A stretch of 64,000 nucleotides of DNA from NCBI RefSeq assembly GCF_902833085.1, contig NZ_CADFEB010000013.1, positions 124,001-188,000 on the forward strand, given 5' to 3'. Under the pieces are notes generated by a model. It was not told the DNA's origin, searched no databases, and saw only the letters and a list, made by a program, of their open reading frames with translations. Position 1 is the stretch's first letter, and each line of letters starts with the position of its first letter. This document shows positions 16,801-24,561 of the stretch, in pieces. A program made the translations under genes and the position numbers. This DNA comes from Burkholderia ubonensis (GTDB lineage: Bacteria; Pseudomonadota; Gammaproteobacteria; Burkholderiales; Burkholderiaceae).

Positions 16801-18080
16801 CCGGCTTTGTCGAGCGGATGGGGCGCGAGCGCTTTGGCGCCGGCGGGCTCGTCGAGGCGCTGATCGCCGACGTGCGCGCGCAGACGCAGGTGATGATGAA
16901 GACGAGCGACTTCAAGCTCGAGACGCTGCCCGCGCACCTGTTCATGAACTTCAAGGTGATCGACGAGCACGGCCGCCAGCTTGCAATGGGGCGCAATCTC
17001 GCGCAATTGCGCAGCGAACTCGGCGCGCAGGCGCAGCAGCAGTTCCAGAAGATCGCCGCGGCGGCGACGATCACCGCCGGCGGCGACGCCGATGCGGCCC
17101 CGTCCGCGGCGCCGTCCGCCGGTGCGGGCGCCGCGCAGGGCGGCAAGAGCGTCGGCAAGGGCGGTGGCAAGGGCGAAAAGGGCGCACCGCCGCAGACCGC
17201 CGCCCCGGCGGAAGCCGGCGCGACGGCGCTCTACGAGAACCTGACGACCTGGAATTTCGGCAAGCTGCCCGAGCTGCTGGAGATCCGCCGGCGCGGGCAG
17301 ACGCTGTTCGGCTACCCGGCGCTCGTCGACCGCGGCGCGCATTGCGACGTCGAGGTGTTCGATTCGCCGGAGGAGGCCGCGCGCATCCACCGCGCGGGGC
17401 TGCGGCGGCTGTTCGCGCTGCAGCTGAAGGAGCCGATCAAGTATCTGGAGAAGAACCTGCCGGGCCTGCGCGAGATGGCGATGCAGTACATGTCGCTCGG
17501 CACGCAGGACGAGCTGCGCGACCAGCTGATCGACACCGCGCTCGACCGCGCGTGCCTGCAGGACCCGCTGCCCGTCGACGACGCGAGCTTCCACGCGCGC
17601 CGCGACGAGGGCAGGAGCCGGCTGAACCTGCTCGCGCAGGAGATCGCGCGGCTCGTCGGGCAGATCCTCGCCGAATACGCGGGGCTCGCGAAGAAGCTCG
17701 CGCAGGCGAAGCCGTTCGCGCACGCGCACGCGGACCTGCAGCAGCAGCTCGCCGCGCTGGTCGGCAAGCGCTTCGTGATCGACACGCCTTACGTTCAGCT
17801 TGCGCACTTCCCGCGCTACCTGAAGGGGATCGCGCTGCGGATCGACAAGCTGAAGGCCGATCCGGCCCGCGACGCGAAGCAGTTCGGCGACCTGCAGCCG
17901 CTCGTCCAGCAATACCAGCGCGCGGTGTCGCAGCGCGGCGGCGTCGCCGATGCGCGCCTCGCGGAGTTCCGCTGGCTGCTCGAGGAGCTGCGGATCTCGC
18001 TGTTCGCGCAGGAGCTGCGCACGCCGATGCCGGTGTCGGTCAAGCGGCTGCACAAGGTCTGGGAGTCGATGCAACGCTAG
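13857..18080 (+). CDS. hrpA: ATP-dependent RNA helicase HrpA (DEAH box)
   Basis: 1407 residues, slightly longer than enterobacterial HrpA (about 1300). The first 100 residues are low-complexity (Arg, Pro, Glu, Gln repeats such as QPQREPQRERRD). Then come motif I GETGSGKT (about 128-135), DEAH (about 228), SATI, the helicase C domain with QRAGRCGR, the HA2/OB segments and the DUF3418 C-terminal region. An Ala/Gly/Lys-rich insert near 1060-1120 interrupts the latter. HrpA resolves mRNA structure and stalled or collided ribosomes. The unusual N-terminal tail could bind RNA. The start lies a few bases past a -10 element, so a later start cannot be excluded. Confidence 0.95.
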   Translation: MSNVPKSPAPTRANAPSAEHPDGAADARKPEGRTPRAPTGNPQGGPQRERRSDSQAQPQREPQRERRDAPREPAAQDARAPRRERPPRAAVTPNPVPPITYPESLPVSGKRDEIARAIAGHQVVIVCGETGSGKTTQLPKICLELGRGLGAGGTGLIGHTQPRRLAASSTGRRIAEELGTPFGEVVGYKVRFTDNLAPGASVKLMTDGILLAETQTDPLLRAYDTLIIDEAHERSLNIDFLLGYLKQILPKRPDLKLVVTSATIDADRFARHFGSEERPAPVIEVSGRLYPVEMRYRPVAEDRPAVKNAEGTASRDRVKTAREAERDLMDAIVDAVDELCREGSGDVLVFLPGEREIREAAEALRKHHPPHTEILPLFARLSAGEQDRVFKPSNARRIVLATNVAETSLTVPGIRYVVDTGLARVKRYSYRNKVEQLQVESISQAAANQRAGRCGRVADGVCIRLYEETDYQARPRFTDPEILRSSLASVILRMKSLHLTAIEMFPFLEPPPGRAIADGYQLLNELGAVDDDNALTPLGRELARLPLDPRVGRMILGARDQQALREVLIIASALSVQDPRDRPIDAQEQADQAHRRFADERSEFLQWLKIWAWFEEAVAHKKSNRQLIDACRQNFLSHLRLREWRDVHSQLLTVVREHGWRLNDAEATYEQVHLALMTGLLGNLGLKADDEPHYLGARGIKFFLWPGSALAKKAGRWVMAAELVETSRLYARCLAKIEPEWIEKVGAHLLKKALSEPHWEKRPAQVSAFERATLYGLPVYHRRRVAFGRQDPARARELFIRGALVEGEFDTKLAFFAHNRKLLADIEQLEHKSRRQDVLVDDELIYAFYDQALPEGIHTGAAFERWYRDEVKKGGQPEDKLRLLYLSRDDLMRHEAAGVTTELFPKRATMAGVEMALTYHFEPGAPRDGVTLAVPLYALNQVDARRCEWLVPGMLKEKVQLLLKSLPQKLRRHCVPLPEFAAGFVERMGRERFGAGGLVEALIADVRAQTQVMMKTSDFKLETLPAHLFMNFKVIDEHGRQLAMGRNLAQLRSELGAQAQQQFQKIAAAATITAGGDADAAPSAAPSAGAGAAQGGKSVGKGGGKGEKGAPPQTAAPAEAGATALYENLTTWNFGKLPELLEIRRRGQTLFGYPALVDRGAHCDVEVFDSPEEAARIHRAGLRRLFALQLKEPIKYLEKNLPGLREMAMQYMSLGTQDELRDQLIDTALDRACLQDPLPVDDASFHARRDEGRSRLNLLAQEIARLVGQILAEYAGLAKKLAQAKPFAHAHADLQQQLAALVGKRFVIDTPYVQLAHFPRYLKGIALRIDKLKADPARDAKQFGDLQPLVQQYQRAVSQRGGVADARLAEFRWLLEELRISLFAQELRTPMPVSVKRLHKVWESMQR

Positions 18081-18245
18081 GGCCGGCCGGGCCCCGGCCG
18101 GCGGCGCGCCCCGCGCGGAAATCTTTCGCGCGCGCGGGAACGCCGCCGCCGGCCCTGCGTCGAAGTGGCGCAACGTCCGTTTCCGTCAACCGGCGGGGGC
18201 GGTCGTCCGTTTTACAATGACGCCCGATCTACGACGTGAGTCTTC

Positions 18246-19235
18246 ATGCGCACTTTCCTTTCCCTCGGCCGCACGCTCGCGCTGGCCGCAGCGGTGCTGG
18301 CGCCCGCCGCACACGCGAATAACGTCATCGTCCTCAATTCGGCCGAAGCGACGCTTTCCCTGATCGACCAGCAGAGCCGCCAGGTCATCGGCACGATGCC
18401 GACCGGCAAGGAGCCGCACCACCTGATGGCGACGCCCGACAACGGTTCGCTGATCGTCGCGAATTCGGTGTCGAACAGCCTGATGTTCGTCGATCCGAAG
18501 ACGGGCAAGCTGCAACGCACGGTCGAAGGCATCGAGGATCCTTACCAGCTCGGCTTCTCGCCCGATCACAAGTGGTTCGTGTCGACCGGGCTGCGCCTCG
18601 ATCGCCTCGACATCTACAGCTACGACGGCCGTGACCTGAAGATCGCGAAGCGCGTGCCGCTCGCGGTGATGCCGAGCCACCTCGCGTTCACGAAGGACAG
18701 CAAGACGGTGCTGGTGTCGCTGCAGGTGTCCGGCGAGATCGCGGCGGTCGACCTCGCGACGCAGACGGTCAAGTGGAAGATGCCGGTCGGCAAGGTGCCG
18801 GCGGGCCTGTGGCTGACGCCTGACGACAAGTACCTGCTGGTCGGGATGACCGGCGCGGACTACGTCGCGGTCGTCGACTGGCGCAACCAGAAGGTCGTGA
18901 AGACGATCCAGACCGGCAAGGGCGCGCACAACTTCCGCTCGCTCGCCGACGGCACGCACGTCGCGATCACGAACCGCGTGGCGAACACGATCAGCATCAT
19001 CGACGAGAACACGCTCACCAACGTCGGCGACATCACGGGCCTGTTGCCCGGCCCCGACGACATGGAGCTGTCCGCCGACAAGAAGACGCTGTGGGTGACG
19101 TTCCGCTTCGCGAAGAAGGTCGGCATCATCGACCTCGCGTCGCGCAAGCTGGTGCAGACGATCGCCGTCGGCCGCTCGCCGCACGGGATCTACTTCTACG
19201 ACCGTGCGCCGTGGAAGGCGGCGAACGGCGCGTGA
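18246..19235 (+). CDS. Secreted YVTN/NHL-type beta-propeller protein
   Basis: 329 residues. A Sec signal peptide ends at AHA24, giving a mature N-terminus NNVIVLNSAEATLSLID. The body consists of about seven repeats of the YVTN type (for example TGKEPHHLMATPDNGSLIVANS, VPAGLWLTPDDKYLLVGM), forming a periplasmic beta-propeller. Such proteins mostly act as protein- or ligand-binding scaffolds. A TACAAT -10 lies near 18213. It is followed after 16 bp by a membrane hydroxylase-like gene, and the two are likely one operon; a functional link is inference. Confidence 0.9.
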   Translation: MRTFLSLGRTLALAAAVLAPAAHANNVIVLNSAEATLSLIDQQSRQVIGTMPTGKEPHHLMATPDNGSLIVANSVSNSLMFVDPKTGKLQRTVEGIEDPYQLGFSPDHKWFVSTGLRLDRLDIYSYDGRDLKIAKRVPLAVMPSHLAFTKDSKTVLVSLQVSGEIAAVDLATQTVKWKMPVGKVPAGLWLTPDDKYLLVGMTGADYVAVVDWRNQKVVKTIQTGKGAHNFRSLADGTHVAITNRVANTISIIDENTLTNVGDITGLLPGPDDMELSADKKTLWVTFRFAKKVGIIDLASRKLVQTIAVGRSPHGIYFYDRAPWKAANGA

Positions 19236-19251
19236 CGCTCGGGAGCAAACG

Positions 19252-20226
19252 ATGCTGCACCTGATCGACGCGTTCGTGTCGGACATCCAGACCTGGCTGT
19301 ACGTCGACATCGTGCAGCCGCTCCTCTTCAAGTTCAACCTGATGGACTATGACGAGGATACTTATGACGCGCTCTACTGGGTGATCGTCGGCGCGCTGCA
19401 GATCGTCGCGATGTTCGTGCTGCTGCGCCCGCTCGAGGCGCTGCGGCCGGTCGAGAAATGGACGAACCGCAAGGCGGTGCGGGTCGACGTGATCTATACG
19501 GTGATCGCGAAGCTCGGCATCTACTCGCTGTTCTTCTTCTTCGCGCTGCAGCCGCTGTTCGACAACTTCCAGGCGTGGCTGCGCCTGCACGGCATCGCGA
19601 ACTTCAACCTCGACTACCTGTGGCCGGGCGTCACGTCGCAGCCGATCGTCACGTTCGCGATCTACGTCGTCGTGCTCGACTTCGCCGGCTACTGGTATCA
19701 CCGCTGGCAGCACAAGATCGGCATCTGGTGGGAGCTGCACGCGGTGCATCACAGCCAGCGGCAGATGTCGCTGTGGTGCGACGACCGCAACCACCTGCTC
19801 GACGACGTGATCCAGTCGTGCTTCTTCGCGGCGATCGCGCTCGTGATCGGCGTGTCGCCGTCGCAGTTCGTCGTGCTGACCGCGCTCACCAACTTCGCGC
19901 AAAGCATCCAGCACGCCAATGCGCGGCTGTCGTTCGGCTGGCTCGGCGAGCGCCTGCTCGTCAGCCCGACGTTCCATCGCCGCCATCACGCGGTCGGCTA
20001 CGGGCACGAGGGCACCAAGTACGGCTGCAACTTCGGCGTGCTGTTCCCGTGGTGGGACATGATGTTCGGCACCGCATCGTGGAACCGCACGGTCGAGCCG
20101 ACCGGCATCCGCGAGCAGATCGAGGGCGTGTCGTACGGCGAGGGCTTCTGGGCGCAGCACGCTCTCGCGTTCGTGCGGATCTTCCGGCGCCTCGTCCCCG
20201 CGAAGCGCGGCGCGGCGTCGGCCTGA
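19252..20226 (+). CDS. Sterol desaturase / fatty acid hydroxylase-like membrane protein
   Basis: 324 residues, with four to five membrane segments. All three di-iron histidine boxes are present: H150-x3-H154 (YHRWQH), H163-x2-HH (HAVHHS) and H242-x2-HH (HRRHH). These enzymes use a di-iron centre and O2 to hydroxylate or desaturate lipids in the membrane. The start at 19252 has GGGAGC upstream. It follows the beta-propeller gene by 16 bp. Substrate unknown; candidates are fatty acids, hopanoid-type lipids or ornithine lipids. Confidence 0.9.
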   Translation: MLHLIDAFVSDIQTWLYVDIVQPLLFKFNLMDYDEDTYDALYWVIVGALQIVAMFVLLRPLEALRPVEKWTNRKAVRVDVIYTVIAKLGIYSLFFFFALQPLFDNFQAWLRLHGIANFNLDYLWPGVTSQPIVTFAIYVVVLDFAGYWYHRWQHKIGIWWELHAVHHSQRQMSLWCDDRNHLLDDVIQSCFFAAIALVIGVSPSQFVVLTALTNFAQSIQHANARLSFGWLGERLLVSPTFHRRHHAVGYGHEGTKYGCNFGVLFPWWDMMFGTASWNRTVEPTGIREQIEGVSYGEGFWAQHALAFVRIFRRLVPAKRGAASA

Positions 20227-20289
20227 GCGCGGCGCCCGCCATTCCCGCCCGTCCGGCGATGCCCGCTCCTGCGCCGGATGCTCGTTTCC

Positions 20290-20335
20290 CGCGGCCCGTC
20301 TGCGCTTTGGCGCAGACGGGCCGCGTGGTTTATCC
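20290..20335 (+). terminator. Strong hairpin, probable terminator
   Basis: GCGGCCCGTCTGCG (20291-20304) pairs perfectly with CGCAGACGGGCCGC (20311-20324), loop six bases, followed by a weak T-rich tract (GTGGTTTATCCTTT). It separates the hydroxylase gene from the EI24-like gene. Confidence 0.75.
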
Positions 20336-20368
20336 TTTCCCCGTTTTTCTTCGTCGACCCAGGCTCGC

Positions 20369-21196
20369 ATGAACGACTTGCTGCGTTCCTTCGTCCGGGC
20401 ACTCGCGAGCGCGCTGCACCCGCGGATGCTCTGGCTCACCCTGATGCCGTTCGTCGTCGCCGCGTTGTTCTGGGGCGTCCTGCTGTGGTTTGCGTGGCAG
20501 ACGCTCATCGACGCCGCGCGCGGCGCGCTCGACGGCTTCGCGCTGACGGCGGCGCTCTACCGCGTGTTCGACCTGCTCGGCATGTCGCAGCTGCATGCGG
20601 TCGTCGCGCCGTTCGTCGTCGTGGCGCTCGCGGTGCCGCTGATCGTGCTGACGGTGCTGCTGCTGATCGCGTCGATTTCGATGCCGGTCGTGGTCAAGTA
20701 CCTGTCGAGCCGCCAGTTCGCGGCGCTCGAGATGAAGCGGGGCGGCACCTTCGTCGGCAGCATGTTCAACGCGTTGTGGACGGCGTTCGCCGGCATCGTG
20801 GCGCTCGTCGTCACGCTGCCGCTGTGGCTGATCCCGCCGTTCTTCGCGCTGCTGCCGCCGGTGATCGGGGGCTGGATCACGTATCGGGTGATGACCTACG
20901 ACGCGCTCGCGGAGCACGCGAGCCGCGACGAACGCCGCGCGCTCGTGCAGCGGCACCGCTGGCCGCTGATCGGCATCGGCGTCGCGACCGGGCTGCTCGG
21001 CACGCTGCCGACCTTCATCTGGGTGTCGTCGGTCTGGATGATGGTGCTGTTTCCGTTCGTCGCGGCCGCGATGATCTGGGTTTACGCGTTCATTCTGGTT
21101 TTTTCGGCGCTGTGGTTCGGCCATTACTGCCTGCGCGCGCTGGAAGACCTGCGCGCGACGCCGCGCGCCACCACCATCGACATGGGGCAGGCATGA
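20369..21196 (+). CDS. EI24/CysZ-like integral membrane protein
   Basis: 275 residues with about six membrane segments. It matches the EI24 domain (CysZ-like) by its overall pattern: LASALHPRMLWLTLMPFVVA at the N-terminus, and the hallmark LPLWLIPPFFALLPPVIGGWITYRVMTYDAL in the middle. In CysZ this domain transports sulfate, but the Burkholderia form is uncharacterised and a sulfate role is not supported by neighbours. The stop overlaps the ATG of the next gene (ATGA), so the two are coupled. Confidence 0.88.
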   Translation: MNDLLRSFVRALASALHPRMLWLTLMPFVVAALFWGVLLWFAWQTLIDAARGALDGFALTAALYRVFDLLGMSQLHAVVAPFVVVALAVPLIVLTVLLLIASISMPVVVKYLSSRQFAALEMKRGGTFVGSMFNALWTAFAGIVALVVTLPLWLIPPFFALLPPVIGGWITYRVMTYDALAEHASRDERRALVQRHRWPLIGIGVATGLLGTLPTFIWVSSVWMMVLFPFVAAAMIWVYAFILVFSALWFGHYCLRALEDLRATPRATTIDMGQA

Positions 21197-22011
21197 GTAT
21201 CGGCATCATCATCATCGGCGACGAAATCCTTTCCGGCCGCCGGCAGGACAAGCATCTCGCGAAGCTCATCGAGCTGCTCGGCGCGCGCGGCCTCGCGCTC
21301 GACTGGGCCGAGTACGTCGGCGACGATCCGGCGCGGATCACCGCGACGCTTGCCCGCGCGTTCGCGGCGGGCGACATCGTGTTCTCGACGGGCGGCATCG
21401 GCGCGACGCCGGACGACCATACGCGCCAGTGCGCGGCCGCGGCGCTCGGCGTGCCGCTCGAGCTGCATCCGGACGCGAAGCTGCTGATCCAGGAGCGGAT
21501 CCGCGAGACGCACACCGACCCGGACCAGCCGATCGATTTCGACTCGCCGGAAAACCGGCACCGGTTCAACATGGGCGTGTTTCCGCGCGGCGCGACGATC
21601 ATCCCGAACGGCTACAACCGGATTCCGGGCTTCTCGGTCGGCGACGTCCACTTCGTGCCGGGCTTCCCGGTGATGGCGTGGCCGATGATCGAATGGGTGC
21701 TCGACACGCGCTATGCGCACCTGCATCACGCGACGCCGCACGCGGAGCGCTCGCTGTACGTGTTCGAGCTGCCGGAATCGACGCTCACGCCGCTGATGGA
21801 GAAGATCGAGCGCGATTTTCCGGGCGTGCGGGTGTTCAGCCTGCCGAGCGTCGGCGATGCGGAGCGGGGCGGGATCTACGCGCGCCGCCATATCGACCTC
21901 GGCGTGAAGGGCGAGCCGGAAGCGGTCGCGGCCGCGTTCGTGAAGCTGCGCGAAGGCGTGCACCTGCTCGGCGGCGATGTCGTCGAGCCCGACGCGACGC
22001 GCGCGTCGTAA
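21193..22011 (+). CDS. CinA/MoaB-type molybdopterin-binding domain protein
   Basis: 272 residues. The MoCF-binding fold is recognisable from GIIIIGDEILSGRRQDKH at the start and STGGIGATPDDHTRQ (about 67-81), the GGxGxTxxD motif. It lacks the C-terminal nicotinamide-nucleotide amidase domain of full CinA. Proteins of this shape are often called competence/damage-inducible protein A, but that name implies no tested function. A role in ADP-ribose or pyridine-nucleotide handling is possible, given the family. It overlaps the EI24-like gene by four bases. Confidence 0.9.
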   Translation: MSIGIIIIGDEILSGRRQDKHLAKLIELLGARGLALDWAEYVGDDPARITATLARAFAAGDIVFSTGGIGATPDDHTRQCAAAALGVPLELHPDAKLLIQERIRETHTDPDQPIDFDSPENRHRFNMGVFPRGATIIPNGYNRIPGFSVGDVHFVPGFPVMAWPMIEWVLDTRYAHLHHATPHAERSLYVFELPESTLTPLMEKIERDFPGVRVFSLPSVGDAERGGIYARRHIDLGVKGEPEAVAAAFVKLREGVHLLGGDVVEPDATRAS

Positions 22012-22108
22012 GCGAGAACGCAACGGGTCGCAGTCGTTCACCGACGCGGCCCGTCATCGGGATGTCATCGCCCGGCTCGACGATGACGCAGGCGGCGCGC
22101 GTGCGCCG

Positions 22109-22573
22109 TCAGGCGCCGATCCACGGCAGTTTCCGGAAGCACCAGCCTTCGACCGTCTTGCGGTGGCCTTCGGCGTCCTTCGCGCCCTCGAAGCCTTCGA
22201 GCAGGTCGAACGCCTTCGTGTAGCCGGCCTGCGTGGCGGCGAGCGCGGCGAGTTTCGAGCGCGCGGCGCTGCGGCACAGGAACAGCACCGGTGCGCCGGG
22301 TTCGACGGCCGCCTTCAGCTGGTCGACGAATTCGGCATTCGGCACGCCGCCCGGGTAGCGGGTCCATTCGAGATGCAGGTACTGGCCGTCGCCGACGAGC
22401 GGGCGGCCGACCCAGTCCAGCTCGGCGCGGGTGCGCACGTCCACGAGGCGCGCCGACGGGTCGAGCTGCAGCAGTTCGAATGCCTCGGCCGGCAGCAGCG
22501 CGCCGGCATAGTTCAGCGCGCCTTGGGCGCGGCGTTCGTCGGCCTTCGCGTAAAGCTGTTCGAGCGTACTCAT
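22109..22573 (-). CDS. Single-domain rhodanese-like sulfurtransferase
   Basis: 154 residues. LVDVRTRAELDWVGR (43-57) is the CH2A motif, and the active-site loop CRSAARS has catalytic Cys100 with the expected six-residue loop. It should carry a persulfide in the cytoplasm. It is convergent with the CinA-like gene and divergent from glnA. No signal peptide. The partner pathway is not evident from neighbours. Confidence 0.93.
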   Translation of the reverse strand: MSTLEQLYAKADERRAQGALNYAGALLPAEAFELLQLDPSARLVDVRTRAELDWVGRPLVGDGQYLHLEWTRYPGGVPNAEFVDQLKAAVEPGAPVLFLCRSAARSKLAALAATQAGYTKAFDLLEGFEGAKDAEGHRKTVEGWCFRKLPWIGA

Positions 22574-22737
22574 GGCAGGAGGTCTCCCTATCGGTCAAAC
22601 GAACATTCTAGCGCGCCGCCTGCCGCGCGATGCCCATGCGCCACGCGGCCCGTGCACGGCGCGTGTGCTCACCAAAAGAGTGCAAAATCCGCGCAATGCA
22701 CCATAATGATTCATTCGTGGTGCCGGGCGCGGAGGGT

Positions 22738-22754
22738 TGCACCATCGAGGTGCT
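22738..22754 (+). promoter_or_regulatory. NtrC enhancer site
   Basis: TGCACC-ATCGA-GGTGCT is a near-perfect match to the NtrC palindrome TGCACC-N5-GGTGCA, about 105 bp upstream of the -24/-12 promoter, the usual enhancer distance. ntrBC lie directly downstream of glnA. Confidence 0.88.
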
Positions 22755-22842
22755 TGCGATGAACCGGCAAGGCCCCGAAATTGCGCGGCGTAGCCTCGCC
22801 GCGGCGCGCCACGGCGCGATTTGCGCCCGGCCCGCGCAAGCA

Positions 22843-22858
22843 TGGCACGGAAGCTGCT
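22843..22858 (+). promoter_or_regulatory. Sigma-54 promoter of glnA
   Basis: TGGCACGGAAGCTGCT matches TGGCACG-N4-TTGCW with one mismatch. The GG and GC pairs sit exactly 10 bp apart as needed. The predicted start is about 22869, giving a leader of about 100 bases before the glnA ATG. Confidence 0.88.
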
Positions 22859-22969
22859 TTATTGAATTCGGTCGAATCGGGGCACGCTGCGCCAAAGCCA
22901 AGCTCCGAGCAGCTCGATAAACGAGGCGGTCCCCAGTCCGCCGGTATTGTTCAATCAGGAGAAGAGGTT

Positions 22970-24385
22970 ATGAGTAAAACCGTCGCCGACGTCATGCAGC
23001 TCGTGAAGGACGAGGACGTCAAGTTTGTCGATTTCCGCTTCACCGATACGCGCGGCAAGGAGCAGCACGTGTCGGTGCCGGTGTCGGCGTTTGACGAAGA
23101 CAAGTTCGAGAACGGTCACGCGTTCGACGGCTCGTCGATCGCCGGCTGGAAGGGCATCGAGGCGTCGGACATGCTGCTCATGCCGGATCCGAGCGCCGCG
23201 TTCGTCGACCCGTTCTACGAAGAGTCGACGCTGGTGCTGACCTGCGACGTGGTCGAGCCGGCCGACGGCAAGGGCTACGAGCGCGACCCGCGTTCGCTCG
23301 CGAAGCGCGGCGAGGCGTACCTGAAGAGCACGGGCCTGGGCGACACCGCGTACTTCGGTCCGGAGCCGGAATTCTTCATTTTCGACTCGGTCCAGTGGAA
23401 CACGGACATGTCGGGCTGCTTCGTGAAGATCAACTCGGAAGAAGCGCCGTGGTCGTCGGCCAAGGAATTCGAAGGCGGCAACACGGGCCACCGTCCGGGC
23501 ACGAAGGGCGGCTACTTCCCGGTCGCGCCGGTCGACACGTTCCAGGACATGCGTTCGGAAATGTGCCTGCTGCTCGAACAGCTCGGCATCCCGGTCGAAG
23601 TGCACCACCACGAAGTGGCGGGCCAGGGCCAGAACGAAATCGGCACGAAGTTCTCGACGCTCGTGCAGCGCGCCGACTGGACGCAATGGTCGAAGTACAT
23701 CATCCACAACGTCGCGCACTCGTACGGCAAGACGGCGACGTTCATGCCGAAGCCGGTCGTCGGCGACAACGGTTCGGGCATGCACGTTCACCAGTCGATC
23801 TGGAAGGACGGCCAGAACCTGTTCGCGGGCAACGGCTATGCCGGCCTGTCGGAATTCGCGCTGTTCTACATCGGCGGCATCATCAAGCATGCCCGTGCGC
23901 TGAACGCGATCACGAACCCGACGACGAACTCGTACAAGCGTCTCGTCCCGCACTTCGAGGCGCCGGTCAAGCTCGCTTACTCGGCACGCAACCGTTCGGC
24001 ATCGATCCGCATTCCGCACGTGTCGAACCCGAAGGGCCGCCGCATCGAAACGCGCTTCCCGGACCCGATGGCCAACCCGTACCTGTGCTTCACGGCGCTG
24101 ATGATGGCGGGCCTCGACGGCGTGCAGAACAAGATCCACCCGGGCGAAGCCGCCGACAAGAACCTGTACGACCTGCCGCCGGAAGAGGATGCAAAGATCC
24201 CGACCGTCTGCGCGGGCCTCGACCAGGCGCTCGAAGCACTCGACAAGGATCGCGAGTTCCTGACGCGCGGCGGCGTGTTCACGGACGGCATGATCGATGC
24301 GTACCTCGCGCTGAAGGAGCAGGAGCTCGCGAAGTTCCGCATGACGACGCATCCGATCGAGTTCGAGATGTACTACTCGCTGTAA
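22970..24385 (+). CDS. glnA: Glutamine synthetase type I
   Basis: 471 residues, the standard GSI-beta length. N-terminal beta-grasp domain; catalytic domain with [10 protein letters not shown] (ATP/glutamate site) and [10 protein letters not shown]. Tyr400 in NLYDLPPEE is the adenylylation site, so activity should be controlled by GlnE/GlnB. It condenses ammonia and glutamate in the cytoplasm as a dodecamer. Start 22970 follows AGGAGAAGAGG. Transcription should be under sigma-54/NtrC control, and a terminator separates it from ntrB. Confidence 0.98.
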   Translation: MSKTVADVMQLVKDEDVKFVDFRFTDTRGKEQHVSVPVSAFDEDKFENGHAFDGSSIAGWKGIEASDMLLMPDPSAAFVDPFYEESTLVLTCDVVEPADGKGYERDPRSLAKRGEAYLKSTGLGDTAYFGPEPEFFIFDSVQWNTDMSGCFVKINSEEAPWSSAKEFEGGNTGHRPGTKGGYFPVAPVDTFQDMRSEMCLLLEQLGIPVEVHHHEVAGQGQNEIGTKFSTLVQRADWTQWSKYIIHNVAHSYGKTATFMPKPVVGDNGSGMHVHQSIWKDGQNLFAGNGYAGLSEFALFYIGGIIKHARALNAITNPTTNSYKRLVPHFEAPVKLAYSARNRSASIRIPHVSNPKGRRIETRFPDPMANPYLCFTALMMAGLDGVQNKIHPGEAADKNLYDLPPEEDAKIPTVCAGLDQALEALDKDREFLTRGGVFTDGMIDAYLALKEQELAKFRMTTHPIEFEMYYSL

Positions 24386-24477
24386 GCGGCGATGGCGCTT
24401 CGACGCTTCAGCGGGCGAAGCGCCGCCACGCCGGTTCGCTCGCGCCGCGCAACTCCCGGCGCGAGCAGCGGAATCTG

Positions 24478-24509
24478 AAAAGGGGACGGCGCCCAGCCGT
24501 CCCTTTTTT
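24478..24509 (+). terminator. Intrinsic terminator after glnA
   Basis: GGGACGGC (24483-24490) pairs with GCCGTCCC (24496-24503), loop GCCCA, followed by six T. It should limit read-through from glnA into ntrBC. Confidence 0.92.
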
Positions 24510-24561
24510 GTTCCGCGGCATTCACAATTTTTGCGCATCCAGGGCTCGATAAGCACGCAAG

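Larger units (their letters stand above)
22574..22969 (+). promoter_or_regulatory. glnA upstream regulatory region
   Basis: About 400 bp without a gene. It holds an NtrC-type enhancer and a sigma-54 promoter, entered separately. A further pair of half-sites, TGCACC at 22697 and GGTGCC at 22719, may form a weaker second NtrC site. Confidence 0.75.

Noticed and set aside
18083-18105. GC-only dyad after hrpA as terminator
   Set aside because: No U-run and the region is simple GCCGG repeat; not convincing.
13842-18173. A 1400-codon open frame antisense to hrpA
   Set aside because: Composition (Arg, Leu, Asp, Gln) and absence of motifs mark it as shadow of hrpA, which has full helicase motifs.
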